NCBI GenBank assembly: GCA_900759335.1
Contig: CAAEUX010000081.1
Coordinates: 1 to 46,692, forward strand
Length of the DNA stretch: 46,692 bases
From: an uncultured Collinsella sp.
GTDB taxonomy: Bacteria; Actinomycetota; Coriobacteriia; Coriobacteriales; Coriobacteriaceae
Direction: 5' to 3'
The position numbers and the translations under genes are program-made. A model generated the notes under the pieces. It saw only the letters and a list, made by a program, of their open reading frames with translations. It did not search any database and was not told the DNA's origin. Positions 24,098 through 31,627 of this stretch are shown piece after piece; within the stretch, counting starts at the first letter, position 1; every line of letters starts with the position of its first letter.

Positions 24098-25400
24098 AGA
24101 TGGTGAATTCGGCAAAGTTGCGGTCGTCGTCCGCGGTGCCGGTGTCGTCTGTTGCGGCTGCCGGCGCCAGCGCGTCGCCGCCGACGCTTTGCAGCAACTC
24201 GGCCACGTTGGCGTCGGGGTTTTGGCATAGGATGTCGAGCAGCTCGATAAAGTCACGAATGACTTCACGCGGCGTCAGATGTGTGTCGGCCCCCACGCGG
24301 CCAAACTCAATCTTGAGGAAGTCCACCAAGTCGTTCTCGGTAAGCGTGGGCGTCCAGCCAAAGTAGCCGGCATGAATCTGCATGAGCTTTTCGATGAGCA
24401 CCAGCAACTCCTCGTAGGTGAGTGGCTGCAGGCGGATGATGGGCGCGAGCATGTCCTTAAGGTCCTCGCGTGCAAAGCGGCCCTGAGCGAGTCGACTTCG
24501 CAGGGCCTCGTAGGAGAACACGCCACGGCGGCGGTCTTCGATGGAGGTTGGCGTGCCGCCCATGATCATGCCCAGGTACTGCGCCTTGCCCTGGAGCGTG
24601 TCGTTGTACATGGTCAGGATCTTCTCGTAGTTGTATTGGCGTGTGATGGCGTTGGGAATCTTATACAGATTCACGAGCTCGTCGATGAGCACCAGCATGC
24701 CCTTGTAGCCGCTGCAGACCAAAAAGCGCGCAATGAGCTTAACGTAGTCGTACCAGTCGTCATCGCTGATGATGGTCGAGGAGCCCAGCTCGGCGCGTGC
24801 CTCACTCTTGGTGCGGTACTCGCCGCGAATCCATTTGGTCACGCGGCTCATAGCTTCTTCGTCGCCCTCGGATACGGCCGCGCGGTAGCGGCGGAGCATG
24901 CGGGCGAAGTCGAAGCCGTGGACCATTTCCTCGAGTGGGGCCAGTTGGGCATTGACGGCAGACTCGTCGGCATCGGCACACGAGGCGACCCAGCGATCCA
25001 GGATAAGGTTGAGCGCACCGCCCTCGGGGCGCGTCTTGGTCGATATGTTGCGGATGAGCTCACGGTAGGTGGCAAGGCCCTGTCCCTGGCCGCCCTGCAG
25101 ACGGCGCTCAGGGGATAGGTCGGCATCGGCCACGACGAATCCCTCGCCCATGGCGTGCGTGCGGATCGTCTGGAGCAAAAAGCTCTTGCCGGCGCCGTAG
25201 CGACCGACTAGGAAACGGAAGCTTGCGCCGCCATCGGCGATGAGGCTCAGGTCGGTGAGCAGAGCGCGAATCTCGACCTCTCGCCCCACGGTGATATAGG
25301 GAAGGCCGATGCGCGGGACAACGCCGCCCTTGAGCGAGTTGAGAATGACGGCGGCGACGCGCTTGGGCACGCGGGGTGCTGCGGGTGCGGTATCACTCAT
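24096..25400 (-). CDS. DUF2791 (BrxC/BrxD-like) P-loop ATPase
   Basis: Protein of 434 residues. The Walker A motif is GRYGAGKS (66-73) in FLVGRYGAGKSFLLQTIR; a Walker B-like strand is MLVLIDELVNLYK. The sequence VGREVEIRALLTDLSLIADG before the P-loop and VFSYEALRSRLAQGRFAREDL near the end match the DUF2791 family, known from BREX as BrxD and in stand-alone three-gene loci. The enzyme probably couples ATP hydrolysis to remodelling or loading on DNA. ATG overlaps the TerB gene by eight bases. The C-terminal tail is Ala/Asp-rich. Role in defence is inferred from relatives. Confidence 0.85.
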   Translation of the reverse strand: MSDTAPAAPRVPKRVAAVILNSLKGGVVPRIGLPYITVGREVEIRALLTDLSLIADGGASFRFLVGRYGAGKSFLLQTIRTHAMGEGFVVADADLSPERRLQGGQGQGLATYRELIRNISTKTRPEGGALNLILDRWVASCADADESAVNAQLAPLEEMVHGFDFARMLRRYRAAVSEGDEEAMSRVTKWIRGEYRTKSEARAELGSSTIISDDDWYDYVKLIARFLVCSGYKGMLVLIDELVNLYKIPNAITRQYNYEKILTMYNDTLQGKAQYLGMIMGGTPTSIEDRRRGVFSYEALRSRLAQGRFAREDLKDMLAPIIRLQPLTYEELLVLIEKLMQIHAGYFGWTPTLTENDLVDFLKIEFGRVGADTHLTPREVIRDFIELLDILCQNPDANVAELLQSVGGDALAPAAATDDTGTADDDRNFAEFTI

Positions 25401-27153
25401 GGTCTAGGTATCCTCTCACGTCTGCTTCGTAGTCCTCGATAATTTGCGGTCCTGCCGCGCCAAATTCAATTACGGTGTCACCCACCAGGTCAAAGAGCGC
25501 CTCGTTGATGCTATCGACGAGCATGTCCTCGCTCTGTCCCGAGTGCGCCACTGCCGATGTCGCTTGCGCTGCGTTCTGCTCGAGCAGTGCGCGCAGATAC
25601 GCGGTTGCGGCGGGCGCGAGTTCGCTCGCGGCGTCAGTGGGCGCAGCCGCTGCGAGCGGGGGCGTCGGCGCGAGAAGCGGTGCCACGACACCAAACTGTT
25701 CGGTGGATATGGTTGGCTCGTCGGTCTCGTCCTGCCGAATGGGTGCCGCGACCGCCTCGACAATCGCGTCGGCTACGGGCTCGGCTTCCGGTTGCCCTGA
25801 GTCCGCTGCCTCGGCTTCCACAGGTGTGCCGTCCTCGCGCTCTTCATCGATCAAAAGCGCTTCGCGCGTTTGCGCAGCGGCGCTCCGAATGTGCCCCAGC
25901 TGACTCAGATCGATATCGATCTTGACGGGTTGGTGTGCGGCGTCCCACGAAAGCCATGCCACAATCTCGTCATCGATAATCTTGGCCAGATATTTGGGGA
26001 CCTTTTCTTCCTTAAGGGGATGGGCGGGGTCCAGCGCCAGGCGCAGGCGTTGGTCGCAGGCGCGCATCATTTCACCGAGCTTGCTGCTCTTTTGCCTACT
26101 ACCGTGGATACGCATGCATTCCCAAAAGCCGTTTTGGCAACGGTAGATATGGATGGGATCCAAGCGGTATTCGCAGTCCTCGTGGCGCTCGGGCGCAAAG
26201 AATACGGCCGAGGCAAACATGGTGTAGGGCATGGCCGTCTCCTCCCCAAATAAGCTCGCCACGATGCCGGTCTTTCGGTGCGTGTCATAGTAGCGCGCCA
26301 TACGGACATACACGGCGCACGCCACGTGGCGCAGATCGCGGTGGTGGCTGCGGTCGAGCCGCGAGTTACTTAGGTTGTACGTGGAGAGGGCGTTGATGGC
26401 GGCCATGAGTCGCTCCTCGCGCACCTCATCGGGCGGAAGGGGGAGCGTGGGCTCGGAGGTTTTGCGACGCTTGGGGGTCTGGCCGGACGGTGCCGGTGCT
26501 GGTACAAGGTCTCGTGCCGCGCGCCGCAGCTCGATAAGGGCGTTATCGAACATGACGGTTTTAGAGTCGCGAAGCAGCTTGGGGTCGAGCCCGTGGAACA
26601 CGGCGTAATCCTGCAGCCACACGCGTGCAAATCGGTCGATGCCGGGCTCGAAGGCGCGATAGACATCCCAAAAAGCCTTGATCTTGTTAAAACCATCGAG
26701 CGGGTCATCTACGCCAATGCCGCAAATCAGCTCATAGAGATACAGAAAGGCAAAGGACGTAGACGTTTCCTCGACGGTTCCGCGGCGCACTTGGGCACGC
26801 CAGGTAAAGTAGCCGCGCAACTGCCGGTCGCTCATGGCGTTGTAGGTGGGAAAGTACGATTTAAAGGTGCCGTTGTAGGGACAGTCGTCCTCAAAGTCGG
26901 CCATCAGCAGGCCCTGGCGGTAGAAAAGCTCGGCTTCCGAAAGCCAGCGACCTGCGCCGCCTTTGGGGTCATCCTGCCAGCGCGATATCTCGCGCATTTT
27001 ACGGTACTGGTCGGGGAGGAAATTCTGCATCTGTCGGCCGGTTTTGAGAATCGGCTCGTCTGCGTAGACTTCATGTGAGAAGCGGGCAGACTGATGGGTC
27101 CGGGCCTCGGCCATAATGCGCTCGATGAGCATCTTGATGTCCTGGTCGGCCAC
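25393..27153 (-). CDS. TerB_N/TerB_C domain protein, first gene of the helicase-ATPase module
   Basis: Protein of 586 residues. The N-terminal region has RWLSEAELFYRQGLLMADFEDDCPY, FPTYNAMSDRQLRGYFTWRAQVR and AFLYLYELICGIGVDDPLDG, the TerB_N pattern. A Pro/Ala/Glu-rich linker (about 430-525) leads to the TerB_C-type ending DSINEALFDLVGDTVIEF and IIEDYEADVRGYL. TerB domains bind metal and appear in stress and DNA-processing gene sets. GTG start follows GAGGAGGAGCG. It overlaps the ATPase gene by eight bases; both are probably made in fixed ratio. No nuclease or methylase gene accompanies the trio. Confidence 0.82.
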   Translation of the reverse strand: MADQDIKMLIERIMAEARTHQSARFSHEVYADEPILKTGRQMQNFLPDQYRKMREISRWQDDPKGGAGRWLSEAELFYRQGLLMADFEDDCPYNGTFKSYFPTYNAMSDRQLRGYFTWRAQVRRGTVEETSTSFAFLYLYELICGIGVDDPLDGFNKIKAFWDVYRAFEPGIDRFARVWLQDYAVFHGLDPKLLRDSKTVMFDNALIELRRAARDLVPAPAPSGQTPKRRKTSEPTLPLPPDEVREERLMAAINALSTYNLSNSRLDRSHHRDLRHVACAVYVRMARYYDTHRKTGIVASLFGEETAMPYTMFASAVFFAPERHEDCEYRLDPIHIYRCQNGFWECMRIHGSRQKSSKLGEMMRACDQRLRLALDPAHPLKEEKVPKYLAKIIDDEIVAWLSWDAAHQPVKIDIDLSQLGHIRSAAAQTREALLIDEEREDGTPVEAEAADSGQPEAEPVADAIVEAVAAPIRQDETDEPTISTEQFGVVAPLLAPTPPLAAAAPTDAASELAPAATAYLRALLEQNAAQATSAVAHSGQSEDMLVDSINEALFDLVGDTVIEFGAAGPQIIEDYEADVRGYLDHE

Positions 27154-27240
27154 CGCTCCTCCTCTCGAACGCAGCTACGGTGACCTCATATCATAGCACA
27201 GCATCAAACAGGTGTTCGAGATACCGCTGCGTAGATAGAT

Positions 27241-27957
27241 TTAGAACAGGAGGGCGTAGATGACGGCGATGACGACGGAGGGGAGCATATTGGCCGTGCG
27301 GAAGGTCTGAGGACGGATGAGGTTGACGCCGACGCAGAAGATGAGCATGGAGCCTACGAGCGAAAGGCTGTTGAGGGCTGCTGTGGTCATGATGGGGGAG
27401 AGCGCGCCGGCAAACAACGTGATCGTCCCCTGGAACACGGCGACGGGCAGGGCGGAGAAAATGCAGCCGCGGCCAAGCGACGCCGTCATGGTGCAGACGA
27501 TGATGCAGTCCAATGCGCCTTTCAGGGCAAGCGTTGACCAGTCACCGAGCAGACCGTCCTGGATCGATCCCACAATGGCCATGGCGCCGATACACACGGT
27601 GAGTGAAGTCGAGACAAAAGCGTTGGTGAACTCGTTATCGCCCTCGCTGCCGGTTTTGCGCTTGAGCCATTCGCCAAGGTTCTCGATGGCGGCTTCCAAG
27701 TTGACGGCCTCGCCGATGAGCGAACCGAGCGCAAATGAGACGATGAGCATGGTGGTACCGGTGGTCGCTAGCGCCTTTCCATCGATGATGAGCATCTTTT
27801 GCATGGTGCCGCCCAGGCCGATAAACAGGACGCACAGCCCCGATGCTTTCATGAGCGTGTCTTGGATGCGCGGTGTAATGAAGCGGCCGCCCGCTAATCC
27901 TAAAAGACCGCCCGCAACTAAAAGCACAACGTTGATGATTGTTCCCAAGCCCGGCAT
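27241..27957 (-). CDS. DUF554 family membrane protein
   Basis: Polytopic membrane protein of 238 residues with about seven hydrophobic segments. It matches DUF554 in GLGTIINVVLLVAGGLLGL, LKASGLCVLFIGLGGTMQ-like and SFALGSLIGEAVNLE blocks. The family is usually called a possible transporter; substrate unknown. The ATG at 27957 follows GGAGGGCTC; an upstream ATG adds 23 cysteine-containing residues that are not membrane-like. It is 87 bases downstream of the TerB gene in the opposite order, and on the same strand as the surface locus. Confidence 0.85.
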   Translation of the reverse strand: MPGLGTIINVVLLVAGGLLGLAGGRFITPRIQDTLMKASGLCVLFIGLGGTMQKMLIIDGKALATTGTTMLIVSFALGSLIGEAVNLEAAIENLGEWLKRKTGSEGDNEFTNAFVSTSLTVCIGAMAIVGSIQDGLLGDWSTLALKGALDCIIVCTMTASLGRGCIFSALPVAVFQGTITLFAGALSPIMTTAALNSLSLVGSMLIFCVGVNLIRPQTFRTANMLPSVVIAVIYALLF

Positions 27958-28075
27958 GAGCCCTCCTGTATTGATGCCAACGTGGCAATCGTAGCAGAAC
28001 GAAATGCGAGGCACATCGCAACCCATCTAATACGTTATATAAGTGGTATTAGGAATGATGCGCAGCATTTAAGCC

Positions 28076-29506
28076 TCAGGTGGTTGTCGGGACATAGGGA
28101 TAGTATTCAAAGCGCAGTGTCATAAGCCGCTGCGGGGATTCAATAGCCGCGGCGATGATATTGGCATCGCGGGCACGATCAAACCCTTCGAGCTCGATCT
28201 GGTACGAGACGTCTTGCATAATGTCCAGACGTCGCCAGGCTAGGAGTGTGTCACCATCGAATTCTAAGGTCTTGCCTCCGTCTGGAGCAACGGCGTATAG
28301 ACGCAGCTTGGCGGTGGTTGCAGGGTCGACAACTGTGACCTTTTTAATTTCGTTTCGAGTATTCTTGACGCCCAACAAGGTGAGCAGTGTTGGGGCCACG
28401 ACCTCGCCCGATGGCAAAAAGACGACTTCGATGGATTCAGGAAATGCGATGATGGCTGACTTGCGGACGGGTTGATTGGCGGCGGCAACTTCGATGTTCG
28501 CAGCGTCGATGACCTCTGTGTGGTCGAGCGCGGCAAGCACGCAGCAGTTACCTTCATCGATCTCTTGAGGATCAGCAAGCCCCAGGCTGTCCGCGAGCTC
28601 GGGATCGTTTGGATCGGTAGCGGGCTCATTCGGTGCTTCGAAAGAAGCTGGGACGCTGTTTGTCGGCGACGGCGTGTCGCCCGCACCTGCTTCTTTATCC
28701 GCGCTCTCTTCTTGTATGGTTGCGTTGATGGGTTCGTCGTTTGGGGGGAGCGTCTTGGCGTCAAGCGCGGAGGGGAGAATTCCGATGGCTCCGGATCCGT
28801 TCCACTCCATTTCGAGAAGCGCCGGGTCGGCAAGAATTCGTTGCCTGCTTTGCGCGTGGGCATCGATTTCAATAGGGCCTGCCTCTATCCCTCGTGTAAG
28901 GCTGAGTGATCCGGCTGGTTTCTCGAAATGAGCGTCTGTGTCTTTGGCGCTGACGGCGTAGAACAGCAGGGACGCTTCTCCCGCCGCGATGGCATCGGTG
29001 CCGGCTTTGGTCAGCCGCAACGATGCCGTGAATGAGAGGGTGGGCTGCGTGTCGTCTGCATTCGCGGCGGCGCAGCCCAGCCATATACCGCCTCCTTTCT
29101 CGAAAAACGTACCGTCGAAGGCGACCTTCGCTCCGTTCGCCGAGTCATCGACCGAAGCGATGTCGATGCGCAGCTCTAAATTGCATGGATCGCCATCTGC
29201 ATCGAACACAACCGAGCGCCACGTGCAGACGGCGCACCCCGCCTGGGAGCCGTTTGCCTTGTTCGAACGCTTGATATCCACGACTATCGAGCCGTCCGTA
29301 TTACGACGAAGGCATCCCGAGGTTGAGATCACGGCCTGTGCGATCGAAAAACGCTCGCACGCAATGGCGCTCGACGGATTTGGTGCGGAACTTAGGGCTA
29401 CTGGTAAGGAGTCTGCCATGACGGGAGTCGCCCAAGCGGCGACAGGCGTTCCGGTTGCGAGCGCGCCGCAGAGTGCGACGACGGGCAAAAGGTTCTTCGA
29501 TGCCAT
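28076..29506 (-). CDS. Large secreted protein of the surface locus
   Basis: Protein of 476 residues with a signal peptide (MASKNLLPVVALCGALATGT, cleavage probably near residue 26-31). The mature protein contains a beta-rich domain with paired cysteines (SIACERF, STSGCLRR, AGCAVCTWR), then an acidic Pro/Thr/Ser-rich linker (about 265-320) and a second beta-rich domain ending in LRFEYYPYVPTTT. No anchor motif is seen, so it is secreted or held by partners. ATG follows AAGGAGACCCC. The family is not recognised. It is the last gene of a five-gene surface cluster. Confidence 0.8.
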   Translation of the reverse strand: MASKNLLPVVALCGALATGTPVAAWATPVMADSLPVALSSAPNPSSAIACERFSIAQAVISTSGCLRRNTDGSIVVDIKRSNKANGSQAGCAVCTWRSVVFDADGDPCNLELRIDIASVDDSANGAKVAFDGTFFEKGGGIWLGCAAANADDTQPTLSFTASLRLTKAGTDAIAAGEASLLFYAVSAKDTDAHFEKPAGSLSLTRGIEAGPIEIDAHAQSRQRILADPALLEMEWNGSGAIGILPSALDAKTLPPNDEPINATIQEESADKEAGAGDTPSPTNSVPASFEAPNEPATDPNDPELADSLGLADPQEIDEGNCCVLAALDHTEVIDAANIEVAAANQPVRKSAIIAFPESIEVVFLPSGEVVAPTLLTLLGVKNTRNEIKKVTVVDPATTAKLRLYAVAPDGGKTLEFDGDTLLAWRRLDIMQDVSYQIELEGFDRARDANIIAAAIESPQRLMTLRFEYYPYVPTTT

Positions 29507-29524
29507 GGGGTCTCCTTAGCTAAT

Positions 29525-29806
29525 TTAGTGCGGCCTGTCCGTGTTTTGTTTCTGGCTGCGTTTGATGTGCAGACCGAGGCCGGCGGTTCCCGCGCCTGCT
29601 GCTGTGGCGCCTGCTGCCAAGAGCCATCGTCTGTCGCCTGTCTGCGCCAACGGTTCCTCGCGGTCGCCGCGGTCGAGCTCCGAGAGGTCGACCGTCACTT
29701 GCGTGGCGGCCTGCGCCTGTTCTTGCTGGGCAAAGGCCATGGCTGGCCCAAACGCTAGGATGCTGACGGCGGCGGCCAGGGCGACGGCCTTATGCCGTGT
29801 GCGCAC
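29525..29806 (-). CDS. Small cell-wall-anchored protein with LAQTG sorting motif
   Basis: Protein of 93 residues when read from the GTG at 29806. The signal peptide (RTRHKAVALAAAVSILAFGP...AMAFAQ) is followed by a short mature part, then LAQTG at 53-57, a hydrophobic stretch (LLAAGATAAGAGTAGLGL) and a basic end (KRSQK). This is an LPXTG-like sortase signal with Ala at position 2. The frame is also open to a TTG at 29836; both starts overlap the preceding gene. A structural or linker role for the surface complex is inferred. Confidence 0.75.
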   Translation of the reverse strand: MRTRHKAVALAAAVSILAFGPAMAFAQQEQAQAATQVTVDLSELDRGDREEPLAQTGDRRWLLAAGATAAGAGTAGLGLHIKRSQKQNTDRPH

Positions 29807-30389
29807 CGGGCTCGACCGTCCAGGTGATCGTCGCAACCTGATCGCCTTCGCCGGTTACGCGGAAGATGTCGCGCGTGACGCGGGCGACGTTTCCGCTTGT
29901 CTTGAGCTTGATTTTGTCCGTGCCGCCGGCAATGCCCTGGTAGCCCATGTCGAAGGCTGCATTCTTGGAAAGATCGAGGCCCGTCCCTTGCGCGGCGGCG
30001 CTGGCGTTCTGGAGCGCGCCGTCGGGGCCGACCTTAAAGTCGATGGAGTTCTGCGCGGTTCCGGCCTTGGCGTCGGCGGCAATGGTCCAGGTGTTCATGG
30101 CGTCGATCTTCATGTTGGTGACATGGATGCCGTAGGCCGAATGATTGTCGATGGTGGTCGCGTCTTCTGAGGGACCCTGAAGCGTGCCGTCGGCCTTGGC
30201 GACGAAGGGAATAACCGTCGGAACTTTGAACTCAACGTTGTCGATCTCGGTCCTGACCATTACTTTCGTGGTTCCAACGCGCCCGGCTGCCATAGCTGGC
30301 GTCGGGGCGGCGCCCATTGCGAGCGCGAGCGCGAGCCCTGCGCCCACGACGAGCGCTCTGGCTCCGTTCATGTTCCTGGTGATGTCCAT
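29790..30389 (-). CDS. Secreted beta-rich surface protein
   Basis: Protein of 199 residues with a signal peptide ending near AMAAG (residue 35). The mature part includes FKVPTVIPFVAKADGTLQGP, IDNHSAYGIHVTNMKI and WTIAADAKAG, and ends IFRVTGEGDQVATITWTVEP. This resembles secreted TasA/camelysin-like and related extracellular matrix or fibre proteins in broad pattern only. ATG follows AAAGGAACGACC. It lies between the TM-anchored 169-residue protein and the LPXTG-like small protein, overlapping the latter by 17 bases. Confidence 0.72.
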   Translation of the reverse strand: MDITRNMNGARALVVGAGLALALAMGAAPTPAMAAGRVGTTKVMVRTEIDNVEFKVPTVIPFVAKADGTLQGPSEDATTIDNHSAYGIHVTNMKIDAMNTWTIAADAKAGTAQNSIDFKVGPDGALQNASAAAQGTGLDLSKNAAFDMGYQGIAGGTDKIKLKTSGNVARVTRDIFRVTGEGDQVATITWTVEPGAHTA

Positions 30390-30478
30390 GGTCGTTCCTT
30401 TCTATTCGCCGCGGGCCGTCCCCGCGATGATTGGACGAATGCTGGTGAATTGCGTGCGGTGCCGCGTCGGCCGGAAAG

Positions 30479-30988
30479 CTAGTTCTCGGCTTGCTCAACC
30501 CGTACCTTGACACGTGTCGGATTGCCGTGGCTGTCGAGGGTCTTTGCATCGAGTGCCTGGATCTCGATGTACGCCTCGCCTTCTTTGATGTCGCCGGCGG
30601 GGCACGTCTCGATTGTCTTGCCGGTCTCGACCACACCGGATTCGTACATGGTCTCGTCGTTTTGAATCACGCGGAAGCGCTGGGGAAACTTGTTGTCTTG
30701 GACGTTTTGCACGTTGACGCGCAACTTGCCGCCTTCCTGCAGCTGTGCGACCGGCGCGACCGAGATCGTCATCATGTTGTCGCGGACGATGGCATCGAGC
30801 TCATCCTGGATTTCTTGGCGCGATTTACCCTCTGCCGTCGTGACTGAGGCGCCTGCTTCGGGCACGGGCTGCGACTGCCAGGCGTATAGCCCTACGGCGA
30901 TGAGGGCGCAGACGATAGCCAGGCAGACAACGACGAGCTTCTTGCGACGCCCCAGTCCTGCAAGGCGGGGCGGCTTCTTTGCACTCAT
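30479..30988 (-). CDS. Membrane-anchored surface protein with one transmembrane helix
   Basis: Protein of 169 residues. A basic start (KKPPRLAGLGRRKK) is followed by one membrane helix (LVVVCLAIVCALIAVGLYAW, about 18-37). A predicted extracellular domain follows with ISVAPVAQLQEGGKLRVNVQ, FRVIQNDETMYESGVVETG and IEIQALDAK. It contains the same kind of beta strands as its neighbours. Its ATG overlaps the stop of the upstream 98-residue gene by four bases. Family unknown. Confidence 0.72.
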   Translation of the reverse strand: MSAKKPPRLAGLGRRKKLVVVCLAIVCALIAVGLYAWQSQPVPEAGASVTTAEGKSRQEIQDELDAIVRDNMMTISVAPVAQLQEGGKLRVNVQNVQDNKFPQRFRVIQNDETMYESGVVETGKTIETCPAGDIKEGEAYIEIQALDAKTLDSHGNPTRVKVRVEQAEN

Positions 30989-31281
30989 GCGGCGTCCTTG
31001 GTGGTGTAGACGCGTGCGAACGTGGACGGGTCCGCTCCAAAGAGCATGTGAAGCATCAGGCGGCGCGAGTAGATGAGCTCGTCGAAGTCGTGAGGGAGCT
31101 CGATGTTGTGGATACGCGCGATGTGGTGGGCGAGCGCCGAGAACGACTCGGGGTCGCAGATAACATCGGTGGTGACGTGGTAGACCGCCGTATCGGGGAA
31201 CGCCTCTTCGTCGAAAGGCAGGAGATAGGGATCGTCGTCGACCTCGATGGCGACGCCGTACTGGGGCCAGTAATATGCCAT
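30985..31281 (-). CDS. 98-residue protein of unknown function at the head of the surface operon
   Basis: Small soluble protein that opens MAYYWPQYGVAIEVDDDPY and continues TAVYHVTTDVICDPESFSALAHHIARI. The order W-x(5)-AIEVD, then VYHVTTDVICDP, resembles a shortened DUF559/VSR nuclease-fold domain like the one at 3574-4701, but the catalytic lysine and most of the helix that should follow are absent. This likeness is speculative. ATG follows GGGAGG. It overlaps the next gene by four bases and is probably translated together with it. Confidence 0.6.
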   Translation of the reverse strand: MAYYWPQYGVAIEVDDDPYLLPFDEEAFPDTAVYHVTTDVICDPESFSALAHHIARIHNIELPHDFDELIYSRRLMLHMLFGADPSTFARVYTTKDAA

Positions 31282-31627
31282 GGGAACCTCCCTGCTTCTG
31301 GGGCCAAAACTTCCATTGGTTTTGGCTGTCGATGCCGACCGTATCAGTCACTACTTGACCAATTTCTGACCAAATGCTTGACGGATTGACATCTCCGCAG
31401 GTAAAAGATGGCAAAAATAACTTCAACTTTTTTCGAGCGACAATTGCGTGGTCGCTGGCGGTAAAGCGACATGTGTCAAAAGCATCGTCTGCCGAGGAAA
31501 CCTTGCCGCTCGCCGAATTGCACGAACGTAAAAATCGCCAATTATGGAGACGGTCTCGAACACGTCGACGAAACGATGCGGTAACATCTCCCTGCAAATA
31601 CTGTAGTTAGCTAAAGGGGGAGTTCGC
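31282..31627. other. 346-bp divergent intergenic region with repeated TTGAC/TGACC motifs
   Basis: This gap separates the surface operon from the lactate dehydrogenase operon. It contains TGACCAA at 31356-31362 and 31367-31373 (11 bases apart, one helical turn), then TTGACG (31378) and TTGACA (31386). No gene or RNA is evident elsewhere; the AT-rich stretch 31405-31432 is suited to a promoter. The repeats may be binding sites for a regulator. Confidence 0.4.

Noticed and set aside
5620..28059. TATTAGGAATGAT shared by the rubrerythrin and DUF554 upstream regions
   Set aside because: A 13-base match between two places in 47 kb is expected many times by chance, so no common regulator can be claimed.
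30989..31597. Open frame extending upstream of the 169-residue surface protein
   Set aside because: It runs through the 98-residue gene in another frame and into intergenic DNA; the ATG overlap at 30985-30988 is the better start.
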